From the NCBI GenBank assembly GCA_028023455.1, contig JAQFVV010006735.1, positions 62,001 to 126,000 of the forward strand: a stretch of DNA of 64,000 nucleotides. The letters are read 5' to 3'. Below, piece after piece: positions 47,841 through 59,066 of the stretch; the stretch's first letter is position 1, and every line of letters starts with the position of its first letter. The stretch comes from Epiperipatus broadwayi (Eukaryota; Onychophora; Udeonychophora; Euonychophora; Peripatidae). The translations under genes were made by a program, and so were the position numbers. The notes below the pieces were generated by a model. It had not been told where the DNA came from, did not search any database, and saw nothing but the letters and a program-made list of their open reading frames with translations.

Positions 47841-49608
47841 GGTTGCCTATATTCAAGAGCCCTACAGTAATCAATTGCGGTGCATTAACGGAATACCGGG
47901 CGGCTTGTTCTTTGACAAGGCTTAATGCCCCCAAGTAGTTCCGGGACACGACAACCAGCCGGGATCATTTCGAACCCCGGTGATCCAAGAGATTACCAGG
48001 AAAGAAAAACTGCTTTCATTCCCCAATGGTAGAATGGCGAGACGCTAACTTCAGCGAAAGGGAAGGCATTGCCACAGACGTGAAGGACGAATACTTGAAG
48101 CGGATTTTTTAAAAGAAATTATATAAAACCTGGAAACTATTTGTCTGTTTCTACGCCACAGGCTGAGATCCTTATCCCAATAAAAACATAGCGAAATTAA
48201 CTGACGGTGAGAACAAAGATTAGTTAAATTTACTCTGAAACTCTAACCCTCCGGGTTAACAGGCGGTAGCGATAGTATCAAATTATTCAGTGAATTATTT
48301 CTCATATTATACATAACATTAATGAACACTTTGAAACTATTATATATATATTTAATATTGAAACTTAGATTGTAATTTTATAACAACTTAACATAGAATA
48401 ATAAAGTGACTTAACATTTATCAACTCGGAATGTGAAAGAATATTTAATTCAGAAAGTGGGATTACTTTTAAAATAACTTGATCGTTATAGTACACTAGT
48501 TTACTATTGGCATCGTTTGTTTATGGAATAAGCAATACACAAAACAATATAAATGCATTCATTTAAATGATTATTACGATTAATTACAAATGTTATAAAT
48601 TATTTCTAAAGACTAGAGCAGAGGGTTAAAAAGAAAAGAAAATTTACTGACAGGTTAAATAATAGCATTATAAATGATATAAAGACTTACATATGATTCA
48701 CTTGATTAATAATATTAAGCACGGAAGAAAATTAAAGTTCGTGTAACAAAGTTCTCTTCTTTCTTCATCCTGCTTGGCTTGTGACGTAGGCGCGCATTTT
48801 TGAAAGTTATTTGTAAGGCATAGCTAATTTAGAGATTGGAAGTTGGAAATTCTGAAGTATATGAAACATGATCAAACAGCGGCACGAGGATCCATATTGG
48901 CGGGCAGAGATCAGCTCCTGGCAATTAGCCCATGAACATGGCGATTCACTGGTAAACTTCTTAATAAGATATTTGAATTATTATTAACTGCTGTGTTGTC
49001 TCGAGACTACCTCTCTCAAACACGACCAAAGTTAGAATGTAAGTTTTTTCTAGAATTTGCCACTGCTGACCTTTCCGACTTGTTTTTGTTTTAGGCTCCG
49101 CCTACTTTCTCTAGCCTCTAGCGATGCAGCTTGACCAACAATCAATTATCTGTTTTTAGCAATCTTTTAATTTAATATCCTATTTTTAAATCGATACATT
49201 AATTACATATAAAAATTCCTTACTAATTTTGAATACAACTTAATTGCTCTGAACATTTGTGCAATTAGATTTTAATTAAAAACACTGATCAAAGGAATGT
49301 GATTTTTGATCAGTATTTTTAAACGACTTTATACAATTTTAAAACTAAAATTTAAAACAAATACGCCCGCACTGAAACTTTAAATTAAATGATATAAATT
49401 CACAAACCACGCACACACGAATATTATTTCATGGTTTGTGACATTTATATACGGGATCTTTACATATTTATTTATAACTATAAAATACATAACTAAATTT
49501 TATTATAATTTGAAATAGACAAAACCTCACTGCGGGCGAACAGTAGCTTGAATTACCGTACATAAAAACACTTGAAACGAAGATCGGTTCTCCGATCTGT
49601 CTGTTTCA

Positions 49609-49646
49609 ATATATATATATATATATATATATCACTCACAGGTGAT
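49609..49646. repeat. AT run and sixth CAGGTG unit after the LTR element
   Basis: The AT dinucleotide run interrupted by the element resumes and leads into CACTCACAGGTGAT at 49,633, continuing the array seen at 41,505-41,766. Confidence 0.75.
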
Positions 49647-50079
49647 GAAGAAATTATAGGTTGGAAGTTACATTTTCACGAGCCTTAATATTACCTTATA
49701 ACTTAGTGAATTTTCTCATGACTATCTATGCCTATTTTATGCTATATAATATGATTTAGATTTGCTTTAGAGCTAGTAGAAGTAAATATAAACATTTATA
49801 AAGAACATATTTCATTAAGCATGAATAATCAATATATTCTTTATATAGCTAATATGTCTATTAAATTGGATTCGGATTCAGATCAATGCTGAAAAATACA
49901 ATTATTATGGTGGGATGAACTGATGATTGGCAGTCAGATTTCAGATACCAGGGCATATAGAAAATATACAATTCTGAGTCTCTGCATATCATATGTGTGC
50001 CTTATTCATGGGATTTGTACCAAGTACTGGTTCCTTTTTACTGAACTCATTGCTGTGAAAATAAAAGACATTTAGTCCA
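49647..50079. other. noncoding spacer, partly SINE tail
   Basis: No gene. The part near 49,880-50,080 may be the body of the tRNA-Lys-like SINE whose head lies just to the right. Confidence 0.35.
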
Positions 50080-50130
50080 GATGATCGAACAACTAATTAA
50101 GTGGGGAGTCTTATGCTCTACCGATTGAAG
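50080..50130 (-). mobile_element. tRNA-Lys-like SINE head remnant
   Basis: The minus strand reads TCAATCGGTAGAGCATAAGA followed by CTCC, matching the D arm and anticodon stem of animal tRNA-Lys (CAGTCGGTAGAGCATGAGACTC). A decayed B box, GTTGTTCGATCATC, follows about 30 bases on. The anticodon loop (CCCACTTAATTAG) and T arm no longer fold, so it is a SINE or pseudogene. Confidence 0.5.
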
Positions 50131-52132
50131 ATGAAGAATGGGGAGGTGCAAACCCATCCACCATCTGGAGGAGGTAGTTATCTAAACTAAGAGTAATAGT
50201 GTAGCCCTAACACATACGCCCATTAAAGAATACAGCAACAAGTGAGTACGCCATAGCGTTTATTAAGAACACATATGCACCGTTGACAACATTATTATGT
50301 AATGAAAATTAAGATGCTAAACAATAGTTACCTTCATGAAACTACCATATATCAGTTCATATCATAGTATTTGTAATTATACTGTTAAGGAAAGCTTATG
50401 AATCCAATTTATAAAGCTATCTATATAGGCATTTATACTTCTAGGGAGGATTACAGTATATTAAGGGAAATTACAATATAGAATTATAGATTTATGCTGT
50501 ATTTCATCACTTCAACTGAATATTACTTAAATATTATATTTAAAGCAAATCTATCTTAGAATAGCTGTAAGCTTGTAATTATATCTTAAATAAGACCTTT
50601 TATCCATTTCAAAACAGAGTTTCGGTTTGTGCGTCAATATACGCGAAATTACATATATACGCGTGAGAATATATAATAACTTCTCACTAATGATTTAACT
50701 AAGAGTAAAACTCCATTTAGAACAAATATAGCATAAACACATACATAATTGAAAAATAATAAGATTTGGCATAGATTTAACTATAAGAGATGTAGGATTT
50801 AAAATAAGATTTCACGTAAGTGAAATCTGAAAGTTGGCTTTGTTTTAGTCTAGTTTAAAAGAGAATTTATATGACATTTAGTTGAGATTTGATTGATTCA
50901 GTTTAATATAATTTTAAGTTGTTTAAGAGAATTAATTGGGCAAATATTATTATTATTATTAGCTTAAAATATACTAAATAACTTAGAAACTTAATTATTA
51001 TTTTAAAATAAATCATTTTGAATTATACATAATAAAAATTATATTAAAACATTTAAAATATGGATTATAGCAAATTAAAACTAAATAACCTTTAATAACT
51101 CAGGATAAGATGAATACAAAAAACTAAATCAATCATAAATAATTTCAGCAAGTAAACCAATAAATGGAGAAATCAAATCAATAAAGCAAATATGTTATCA
51201 ATGCAAATAATAACTCAGGTAAGAAATTATAATCTAGTTCTCAAATTAGAATCTAATAATAATAAACCAGAATCAGGTGAGATTTTGAAATTAAAATAAA
51301 ATAAAATTATATTTAAGAGATGAGTTTAAATTACATTATTATTATGGCCATAGATTTTAGATTAAGCTAGCATATAGGAATTAGTGAACTTTAGTTGAAA
51401 GGCTTTAAAATTGAAGGAGTTTGTTTACCATTATCTTCTTTTCTGCTGGCAAGCTGTTTCATCATTGAGGAACTTCTTTTACGTGGTGGCAGCTCTCACT
51501 GCATGTCTTCCCACAACAGGTAGCTTTACTGAGATCCAGAAGGTGAAGAATTTAGCCTTCTACCCTGACATCATCATCATCACAAGATTTGCAAGTACTT
51601 TTCTAAAATATAATGTTAGATGGAATGAATGCATTCAAAGATGGCTGCAGCAATTTATATATTAGCTCACCCCCTTTCCTTCATTACATTATTTTTAGAT
51701 TCGCTTTTCCAGCTTTCTTGCTGCTTCTAAAAAAATCATGGAATCCCACTGTGACTGTTTTTCTGTTAGGTCAGTTTTAATCTTGGTCACTCATGGTAAT
51801 TTATTCATATTTCTAATTTTAAATCTAATTTTAATCTTAAATTGACACTAGGTCATTTTATAGCGAAAAGGTTTAACTTTTATGGCGTCATCCTTTCTAG
51901 AAAAACAAATCCAAAAGATGAAAAAACATTTCATTATATATGTAACTCGACCATTTAATTTAATGATATATGCAGAATTATATAATAATTTCAAATATTG
52001 CTTTTTAGAATTAATATTTTAAGTAACGAAATTTAATGTTTTAATCCTGTTAACATTATTCATTCTCGCATATATGTAGTCTTATGTTACACATACAATG
52101 CATTTTTCATTTATTTATTACCAGAAACATAT
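50131..52132. other. AT-rich noncoding spacer
   Basis: No gene recognised. An 84-codon frame at 51,411-51,665 (plus) lies in a slightly GC-richer patch but shows no known domain. Confidence 0.4.
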
Positions 52133-54928
52133 TGAAGCAGTCGGATCTAAGTTCGATTCTAGCTTCATGATCTTTCACATGTAGCCAACTTCAAACCCTT
52201 GTACTAATCTTGAATTTCTGATGCAATGGGGCATTATACATTCAGTCCATGCTAGTTTTCTTAAAGAAAAACTATTATAAATGTGTGTTAAAATTAAATC
52301 ATTTGAGATTTAAACTAATCATTTCTATTAATAAATTCATGTTAGAATTATTCATGAATTTATACATATTATAACTGCATGGATTGTGTGTATATATTTA
52401 TAAATATTTAAATGTACATATTCGTTCTAAAGTTTCATTGCGTCAGAAATGTTTTATTTTACTTTAAATAGTTTGTTCAAATTTTTAGTGATTAAAAGCT
52501 ACATTCTTTCAATAAGCTTTCAGATTGTCACTTTCCAAAAACAATGGGTAAAGTTTTTATTAATTAGAAAAAGATAAGTATTTAAAATGTAAGGATGGTC
52601 CAAGGACGGTCCTAATTAAAATCATTTTCTGATTTTAAAAATTCATTTTCTAATTAGAAAATGAATTCAAGTTAATGAGTTTGAAAGCCTTATCGAAGGA
52701 ATGTATCTAAAAACAACTAGATTAGGAAAGAAGTGCTAGCCTGAAGGCATCAGATACAGTATAAAGAGCCCAGGAAAAGTTTCCAAGCAGCTATTATTCC
52801 TCATTAAGAGAAGCCATATATATTTCATTAGAGAAGAAGCCGCCCAGTTAAATTATGAAGTAAAATAGTGTTTCTACCATGGCGGGGGGGGGGGCTTAAC
52901 TCCAGGAGTCTGACTACAGTTCCTGAAGTCCCCTGAAAATCTTCAATGTGGCTGTAATATAAAAATTCATATACCAATCGTAAGCTGCCGAAACCTTAGA
53001 GAAATCCTTCAAAATGTCATTCAAATAATTTTCCAAAAGGTGCATCTACATTTCATCCAGCTGGACTCTGCCGTGTGTAATTTAAGGAGTCAACCATGAA
53101 GAAATGGTAATATTTTTCTTATATGAACCGCTACTTTCTTGCCAGTCTTCGAACTTTATTTTACACTACCTTTAAATTAAGTACTGTTAAAAGCTCTTCT
53201 CTTTCCTTAATGTATTAATGCTATTTTAAATTATGTAGTAATTCTCTATCTTAATCTCTAGTCTTTAAATTTAATATTTGTTAACTTTCTCTTTTCTTAC
53301 GATGGCGGTTCATTTATTATAATATATATATTTATTGTGTGATTTATTAATGTTGTTTATTTTTAATTATATGCCAGTAAAACTTCGACTCGATAATAAT
53401 TTCCCTCGTTGTGTTTGCCTTGTTAAATAACATTATATTAATTTTTATAGTAATTCTTACCCATTAGAACTCATTGGATACAGTTCTATTAATTATCGAG
53501 TTGAAGGAGTTATACAATTTTTGCTATTTTTATTAATGGTTAATAATCATAAATTATTAGCTCAATTTCTAACCTATGCTCTTGGCCACTTTACTGAGTT
53601 TATAATATTCATTTATTCACATTAATAATATTAAAATGTTTTGCTAAAGGTTGATAAAGGGAATAAAGTGAACATATTCTAATTTAAATTTGTATTTCAG
53701 GGAGAGCATGACGTTTGGGGCATAATTAATATAATTTCTAATTGCATTAAATACTTTTTGATTAAAGCATGTTTGACTTTAATTTAACTTGATCAGGTCA
53801 TCACGTAGAGCATTCTTTATATAAAATGGATTTTATTAATTAAAAGATGATTACCAAGTCATCATATTTCAGAACGTTGCTAACGCAAGCCATCTCCTGC
53901 TTCACAGGCTTGCCCTCGGTGATATTACTGTTCATTAAATTAAATAGGAAGAAAGTATTTCCTCACTTGTTCGTTTTATATTTGGAACACCAAAGGTTTG
54001 AGGCTATGACCCGACCTGGTTTTCCTTGTGTTCTATGGATCCTTCATATAGGGCATCAAAGACTTGCCAAATACAATCCGCCCTGCTATTTTCTCAAATC
54101 ACAGACAAGCCATTATTTTTCATATTTATTGTTATAGCTCATAAGTCATCAGTACCATTTATTTTTCAGTTCCAATAAAGCCTGTTCTCATGCTCGTAAA
54201 TCGTGATGAATTGATTTTATTAAAGTCAAACAAATTCATATTTATTTATAATTAAGTAAGTTTTCTATTAAATATTAAAGTTATGCCCTAAATACGGATC
54301 TTGCTCTTTGTGAATTGATTTGCGAATGTGAAAATAAATCTCACATTCTTTCTTTTAGAATTTGAATCATAATTTTTGTCACAGCCAAATACCTTTATCT
54401 ACCTTTACTTCCTTGTCGGGGCATAGATATATATAATTCTCCTAGAATATTGCGTAATAGTATTGGCATATAATAAGGACTGCCATTCTTATTGTAAATA
54501 TAAATTCCGTTTAAAGACTAGAGGTTATCTATATAATCACAATCTAAAAGTTGAACAAAATTATAATTATTATTAAACATTTTATTAACACATTTGGTTT
54601 TTTTAACTTTTTTTTTTATTCAAATTATTTTAATATTAATGCTCACTGTCTGTATTGGCAACCCGAACATATATATATATATGAGTTGACTTATAAAGAT
54701 TGTTAGTTATTTTATTATACTTCATTAGAGTTAAATCAGGGGTCTCATTAATCATCATCATCTGTTGAGCTAGTTCCTTGGCGCGTAGTCATGTACCGTT
54801 GATATATGTCATCCTTTGATTTGATCTGAGCTCGTGAGTTGGGTTTGAATTCAGTTTGAACCACCTGAGTTTGAATCCGACTTTGAGTTTGGGTTTGTTG
54901 ATGTGTTGGCTTCTTTTTGACTGGTACA
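52133..54928 (+). mobile_element. solo LTR-like element, 2.80 kb, inverted relative
   Basis: Begins TGAAGCAGTCGGATC and ends GACTGGTACA, the reverse complement of the ends of the 34.45-kb element. ATAT on both sides is compatible with a 4-bp target duplication. It aligns in inverted orientation with both halves of the 34.45-38.54-kb element, for example CTGAAGGCATCAGA near 52,740 and CAGTTCCTGAAGTCCCCTGA near 52,917. It lacks that copy's 1.5-kb block. Open frames at 53,847-54,137 and 54,789-55,004 are incidental. With the plus-strand reading it has the coding orientation inferred for the family. Confidence 0.65.
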
Positions 54929-55585
54929 ATATATGTGCATTTTTATGGAGATTTACATATATAGATGCAATTTTCATATTATATTTTAATATATATGCAC
55001 ACATACACGATTAACACATTCAGGTTTAAATTTAGCCTGTTTTTAACATAACTTTAACATAATATATGAGGATTTGGTGATAGTTATATATATAGAAATA
55101 CTACTATAGAATATAGTAGGTGAAACAGTAGGATTGACAAAGCTGACTGTTTCAAAATATCATTTGTTTTATTGTAATTCATGTTTTCCAATGCAACTAT
55201 TGATGTGTTGACATAAAAAGTTTTTATCACTTTTGTTACACATAAGTTTCCTGAAAAATTTATGCTCCCCCCCACCTCAGTTCTTCTACATACCTTTGAG
55301 AGGTCATGACTTATAAATTCTGCATCATTAAACTATTGAATGGTTATTTAAAAAATGTTAAAGTTCATTTGGTCTGAACATATACTCTAGATCATGGATA
55401 CGCACTGGCCACTATAATATAAGAACCTTTCATAATAAAGATTTTTAGTTTATAAGTTTTGTATTATACAAAGTTTTTATACTTTATTATGTTTTTAACA
55501 TATTGTTTGTATTTCACTTTTATTTTAGTCTATGGATTAAAAATTTAAATATTATAGAGTTTGACATCGAAACAAATCATATCTG
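54929..55585. other. AT-rich noncoding spacer
   Basis: No gene recognised. A 63-codon minus frame at 55,084-55,275 lacks any domain. Confidence 0.4.
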
Positions 55586-56060
55586 AAAAAGTAAATCATA
55601 TAAGTAATATCTTATTTGCTAATGGTTATAATAATGGAACTATAACTGAAGCTTTGATCCAGACCCAAAACAATCATAATAAAAAACTAAGAAAAAAAAC
55701 TATCACTAAATTCCCTATATAAATGAAACTACAGATAGCATTGAACATGTTTTGAAATGTTATAATATAAAAACAGCATATATCACTAACCAAAAAATTG
55801 ATAACAATCTGTCCAGGCATAAGAACTCAACTCTCTTGAAAACCAAGAAGTATATAAAATTTTATGTAGAGTTTATAGATTCTTACACAGGTATAACAAT
55901 CATCAAAATAAGGCTAGATGAGATAAACATGCTAAACCAAGCAAGCAGTACTCATCATCATCAGTACTTTTACTTCATGCTATGAACAAGGGTCAGAATA
56001 AAAAAAATTCTCGAAGACCATAAGCCAAAGTTGTATCAACAAATGTAATGATACATATAA
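55586..56060 (+). pseudogene. retroelement fragment with decayed GIY-YIG endonuclease
   Basis: Across frames the plus strand shows NGYNNGTITEAL, then SIEHVLKCYNIKTAY (like I-x-x-VLK-x-x-NI-x-x-A), then KYIKFYVEFIDSYTGIT...IRLDEI. The last fits the GIY-YIG start (Y-x-I-x-C-x-x-C-x-x-x-YIG-x-T...R-x-x-EH) with the cysteines lost. This arrangement resembles Penelope-like and related elements. The open frame at 55,752-55,985 covers part of it. Too decayed for a firm family. Confidence 0.45.
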
Positions 56061-57243
56061 AATACCTTCCATTTGGAAGAATTTCTTAAAACCCATCAAT
56101 ATGATAGCTTCTAATATTTTTAATTATTTATTATTAATATACTTCCATCTTTATATTTTTAAAAATTTCTATTCTTGTTTTCTATTGATTGAATATTTAA
56201 TCTAGTTAAACATTAATGGTTACAGCACCTCTATAATGGTATTTTATAATAGCATTCATTACCCAGTTAATGACCAGTGTGATCCAGTTGAAATAGTGGT
56301 ACATTACTCATATACAAATAAAATTAGATAGTGTCATTTTATATATCTTTACTGTATAATGAATATTGATAATCAAATAAAGAGTTTAAAATCAGCAAAA
56401 CATAATAATGACAATAATATTTGAATGATAACTGTCATTATAATATCTGCAATGTATTTTCAATAATCATTTCTGTTTTCTAATTAACCATATGTACATA
56501 CGTGACAAAATGTATAATCCATTTCACAAAATATGTGCTTATATATTTATTTGTTATATTATTTTAACTAATATAGGCAATATTCTATATTTATTACATG
56601 CATATTCTCGAGGTTACAGCCTCGGTAAATATTACTTATGTAATCAATGTGCATTTAATAAATTTATAATTACAATGCTTATTTGAAAACAATTAATAGA
56701 ATTACTATAACTATGATTAATTTATAATTTTGTTAACCGAATCGCTAATTAATTTAGTAATGTTTGTGTTTGGTATTAAACATATTTATTACTAGTTATT
56801 TTAATCTTCTTTTGTCAGTGCAGAAGTGTTAAAAAAGAGGAAGCATGTGTTTGAGAATTAGGTACACTTGTCTGAAAATTTCGAAATCTGAATACATATA
56901 TTGTATATTATGATGACTCAGTAAATCATGGGATTAGATATTAATTCTGGACATGTTAATTTTATTAAAGATAGAAATGAATAAAACAATATGTATTTAC
57001 AAAGCCTAAATGTTTGTGATCTTAAATCTTTTGCTGTAAATTTTTTTTCAATGGTCCTTGGATAAAATATTCTGCGAGAATTAAAATGTTGCTTAAACAT
57101 ATTAGAGATGAGGAATTTTTTTATGGTTTCTTTTTGAAAAAATGGATATATTTTCAAAAATTTTAATATATATTAAAGGTGGAAAATTCATTTATTGTTT
57201 TGATAAGATGTATTTTTTTGAGATTTTTATATATAATTGAAAT
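56061..57243. other. AT-rich noncoding spacer
   Basis: No gene, RNA or repeat recognised. Confidence 0.45.
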
Positions 57244-57540
57244 AAGCCAATAAACATCACATGATCACAATTTCATATGCTTGCTTATAACTGTTATTAA
57301 AACAGGCAAAACTATCCATACAGTATTGTCACTCAGTGCATGACAGAGTAATCAATGGATGTTAGAAGACTTGTGCATAAAACTTCTCAATGATGAAGGC
57401 TACAAGCTAGAAACTGGTCTGAGGATATTGGATGAGTACATACTAGTTGGGGATTTTATGCACAAGCCTTCTACCATTCATTGATTACTCTGGCTTGCAC
57501 TGAGTGGCAATACTGTGTGGAATGTTTTGCCTATTTTAAT
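57244..57540 (+). repeat. palindromic repeat family, nearly complete copy
   Basis: AAAACAGGCAAAAC (57,299) and GTTTTGCCTATTTT (57,524-57,537) are mirrored ends. Inside, AGTAATCAATGGATG, and ATTGATTACTCT opposite it, are also mirrored. About 55 bases upstream of the inverted ends (AAGCCAATAAACATCACATG...) are shared with the 61-kb copy, so the repeat extends beyond the palindrome on that side. No coding capacity. Confidence 0.8.
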
Positions 57541-58962
57541 ATAATTGAAATGTGAGATTCTTCTATTCTTTTTAGTAACTGATAAGGATGCATTCTCAAA
57601 ATTTGGTATACAATAGAAAAGATTAATTTTTAATGAATAAATACTTAAAATTTAAATGATCAGTGTTTTTCATAATTATAGTAGGAGTTATTAATTTAGA
57701 TCCTAGGTTTCATACTCAGAATGAGAATAATATGATGCAAATGTTTAATAGATAAATAGGTATGATAAAGTTAGTGATTAGATAGATTATATGCATAAAG
57801 ATCACTATAAGTTAGTTTTAAATTAACACCATAACTCAATTTAGTGAAATATGTTTGGAAATCACCCATCAATCTTGCCCTTAAAAAAAAGGTAAACTTG
57901 AGATAATACTTATAGATAAGTATATAAGATTTTCTACTGATCTTGCCTTTGACAGAATATCCTGGTTAGTTAGTGTATTACATAAATTCAGCATTCAGGT
58001 AGATAAAGGTCACTGGTATTATTCCCATGCTACTAATGTCACTGGTCAGGTCAATATCATCTGAAGAAAAGATTAGATTAATAATACCTGAAATCATGTG
58101 CTATAAAGCTTATATCCTATTACTAAAGATAATTAACAACTAAACTAGATAATGAAAATGGTCCCACATATAATTTCAACTAAAATCTCATCATCATAAA
58201 CTTTAACCAATATTTAGACACACATATTTGAGTTATGATTATACTGCAAAAATTGTCTCAGAGGGAAAAATTATCCCATACAAAGCCAACAAGAATAAAT
58301 CCTACTTAAAACATGAATATATGAATTTATAGAAGAGATCATTAAAATGTATCATAATCAATATTTACTTAAAATTAATTTGCTTCTTAACCTTATGCAA
58401 AAGTTTGGTCATCCATACTCATCTTGTGTTTTCTACCTAACATTTAATACCATTACTATTTACCATTATTATGTATAAAAGGGATTCACACATGTGATGA
58501 TCTCATCTATTTCTCTTTTACATAAAACTGCTAGTGCCAATATGTAATTCAACTTTTCTACAACATTGTTCTTTAAATAAAATATGATACTGCAATGGCT
58601 TAATCCATTTTCCAATACTGTAAATAATATTAAGATAAAATAGTACTAATTAATATATAATGTATTAAAATTGTGAATCCTCTAAATCATGAATTAATTG
58701 CAAAATAAAAGCAAATGACTCTATTTTTAACTGCAGCTGTGATATATATATAAAGGGGCAACTGATTTAGAGAATGATAGTTACGAGATATCATATCTCA
58801 TTCTATGAAGATGTTATACACAGCCTTATTTAAATTGGTCTTAAATAATATATATATAACATTAAGTCAGTAAAACCAATATGTACTTTTAATTTTTAAA
58901 TACCTTTGTTTAGGACTATAGTTTAAAACAACGGGAATATTTTAAAAGTACTTATTCTTTAA
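57541..58962. other. AT-rich noncoding spacer
   Basis: Nothing recognised. Confidence 0.45.
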
Positions 58963-59066
58963 ACTAGATAGGGATTTTATGCACAAGCCTTCTGGCATCC
59001 ATTGATTGCTCTTGTTAGCACAAGATGGCACTACTATATGGAGAGTGTTGTTTTGTTTTGAATTGT
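58963..59066 (+). repeat. palindromic repeat family, right-arm fragment
   Basis: ACTAGATAGGGATTTTATGC followed by CTTCTGGCATCCATTGATT and a decayed GTTTTG end. The left arm and core are missing. Confidence 0.75.

Larger units (their letters stand above)
41823..49608 (-). mobile_element. complete non-autonomous LTR retrotransposon, 7.8 kb
   Basis: Two direct repeats of about 2.61 kb with TG...CA ends flank a 2,563-bp interior. By eye the LTRs differ at only about ten positions, so the insertion is young. Minus-strand orientation is inferred from three things. The only long ORF is on the minus strand. The purine-rich AAAGTGACAAGAAA directly precedes the minus-strand 3' LTR (44,434-44,447). A TGGACGCCCTCCG string resembling a primer-binding site lies 13 nt inside the minus-strand 5' LTR. 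No protease, reverse transcriptase, RNase H or integrase is encoded, so mobilisation must come from elsewhere. The element lies within an AT run, which hides any target duplication. Confidence 0.8.
46997..49608 (-). repeat. LTR, 5' copy in minus orientation (2,612 bp)
   Basis: Nearly identical to 41,823-44,433. Differences seen include one fewer G near 47,229, ACCAGG for ACCGGG near 47,996, an extra A near 48,058, a small cluster near 48,756-48,783, and TCCTA for TGCCA near 49,180. Terminal hairpin copy at 49,581-49,598. Confidence 0.85.

Noticed and set aside
51411-51665. 84-codon frame in a slightly GC-richer patch
   Set aside because: No domain, no plausible splice or promoter context, and low-complexity flanks.
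53847-54137. 96-codon frame
   Set aside because: It lies in a decayed LTR-like element without a matching frame in the related copy.
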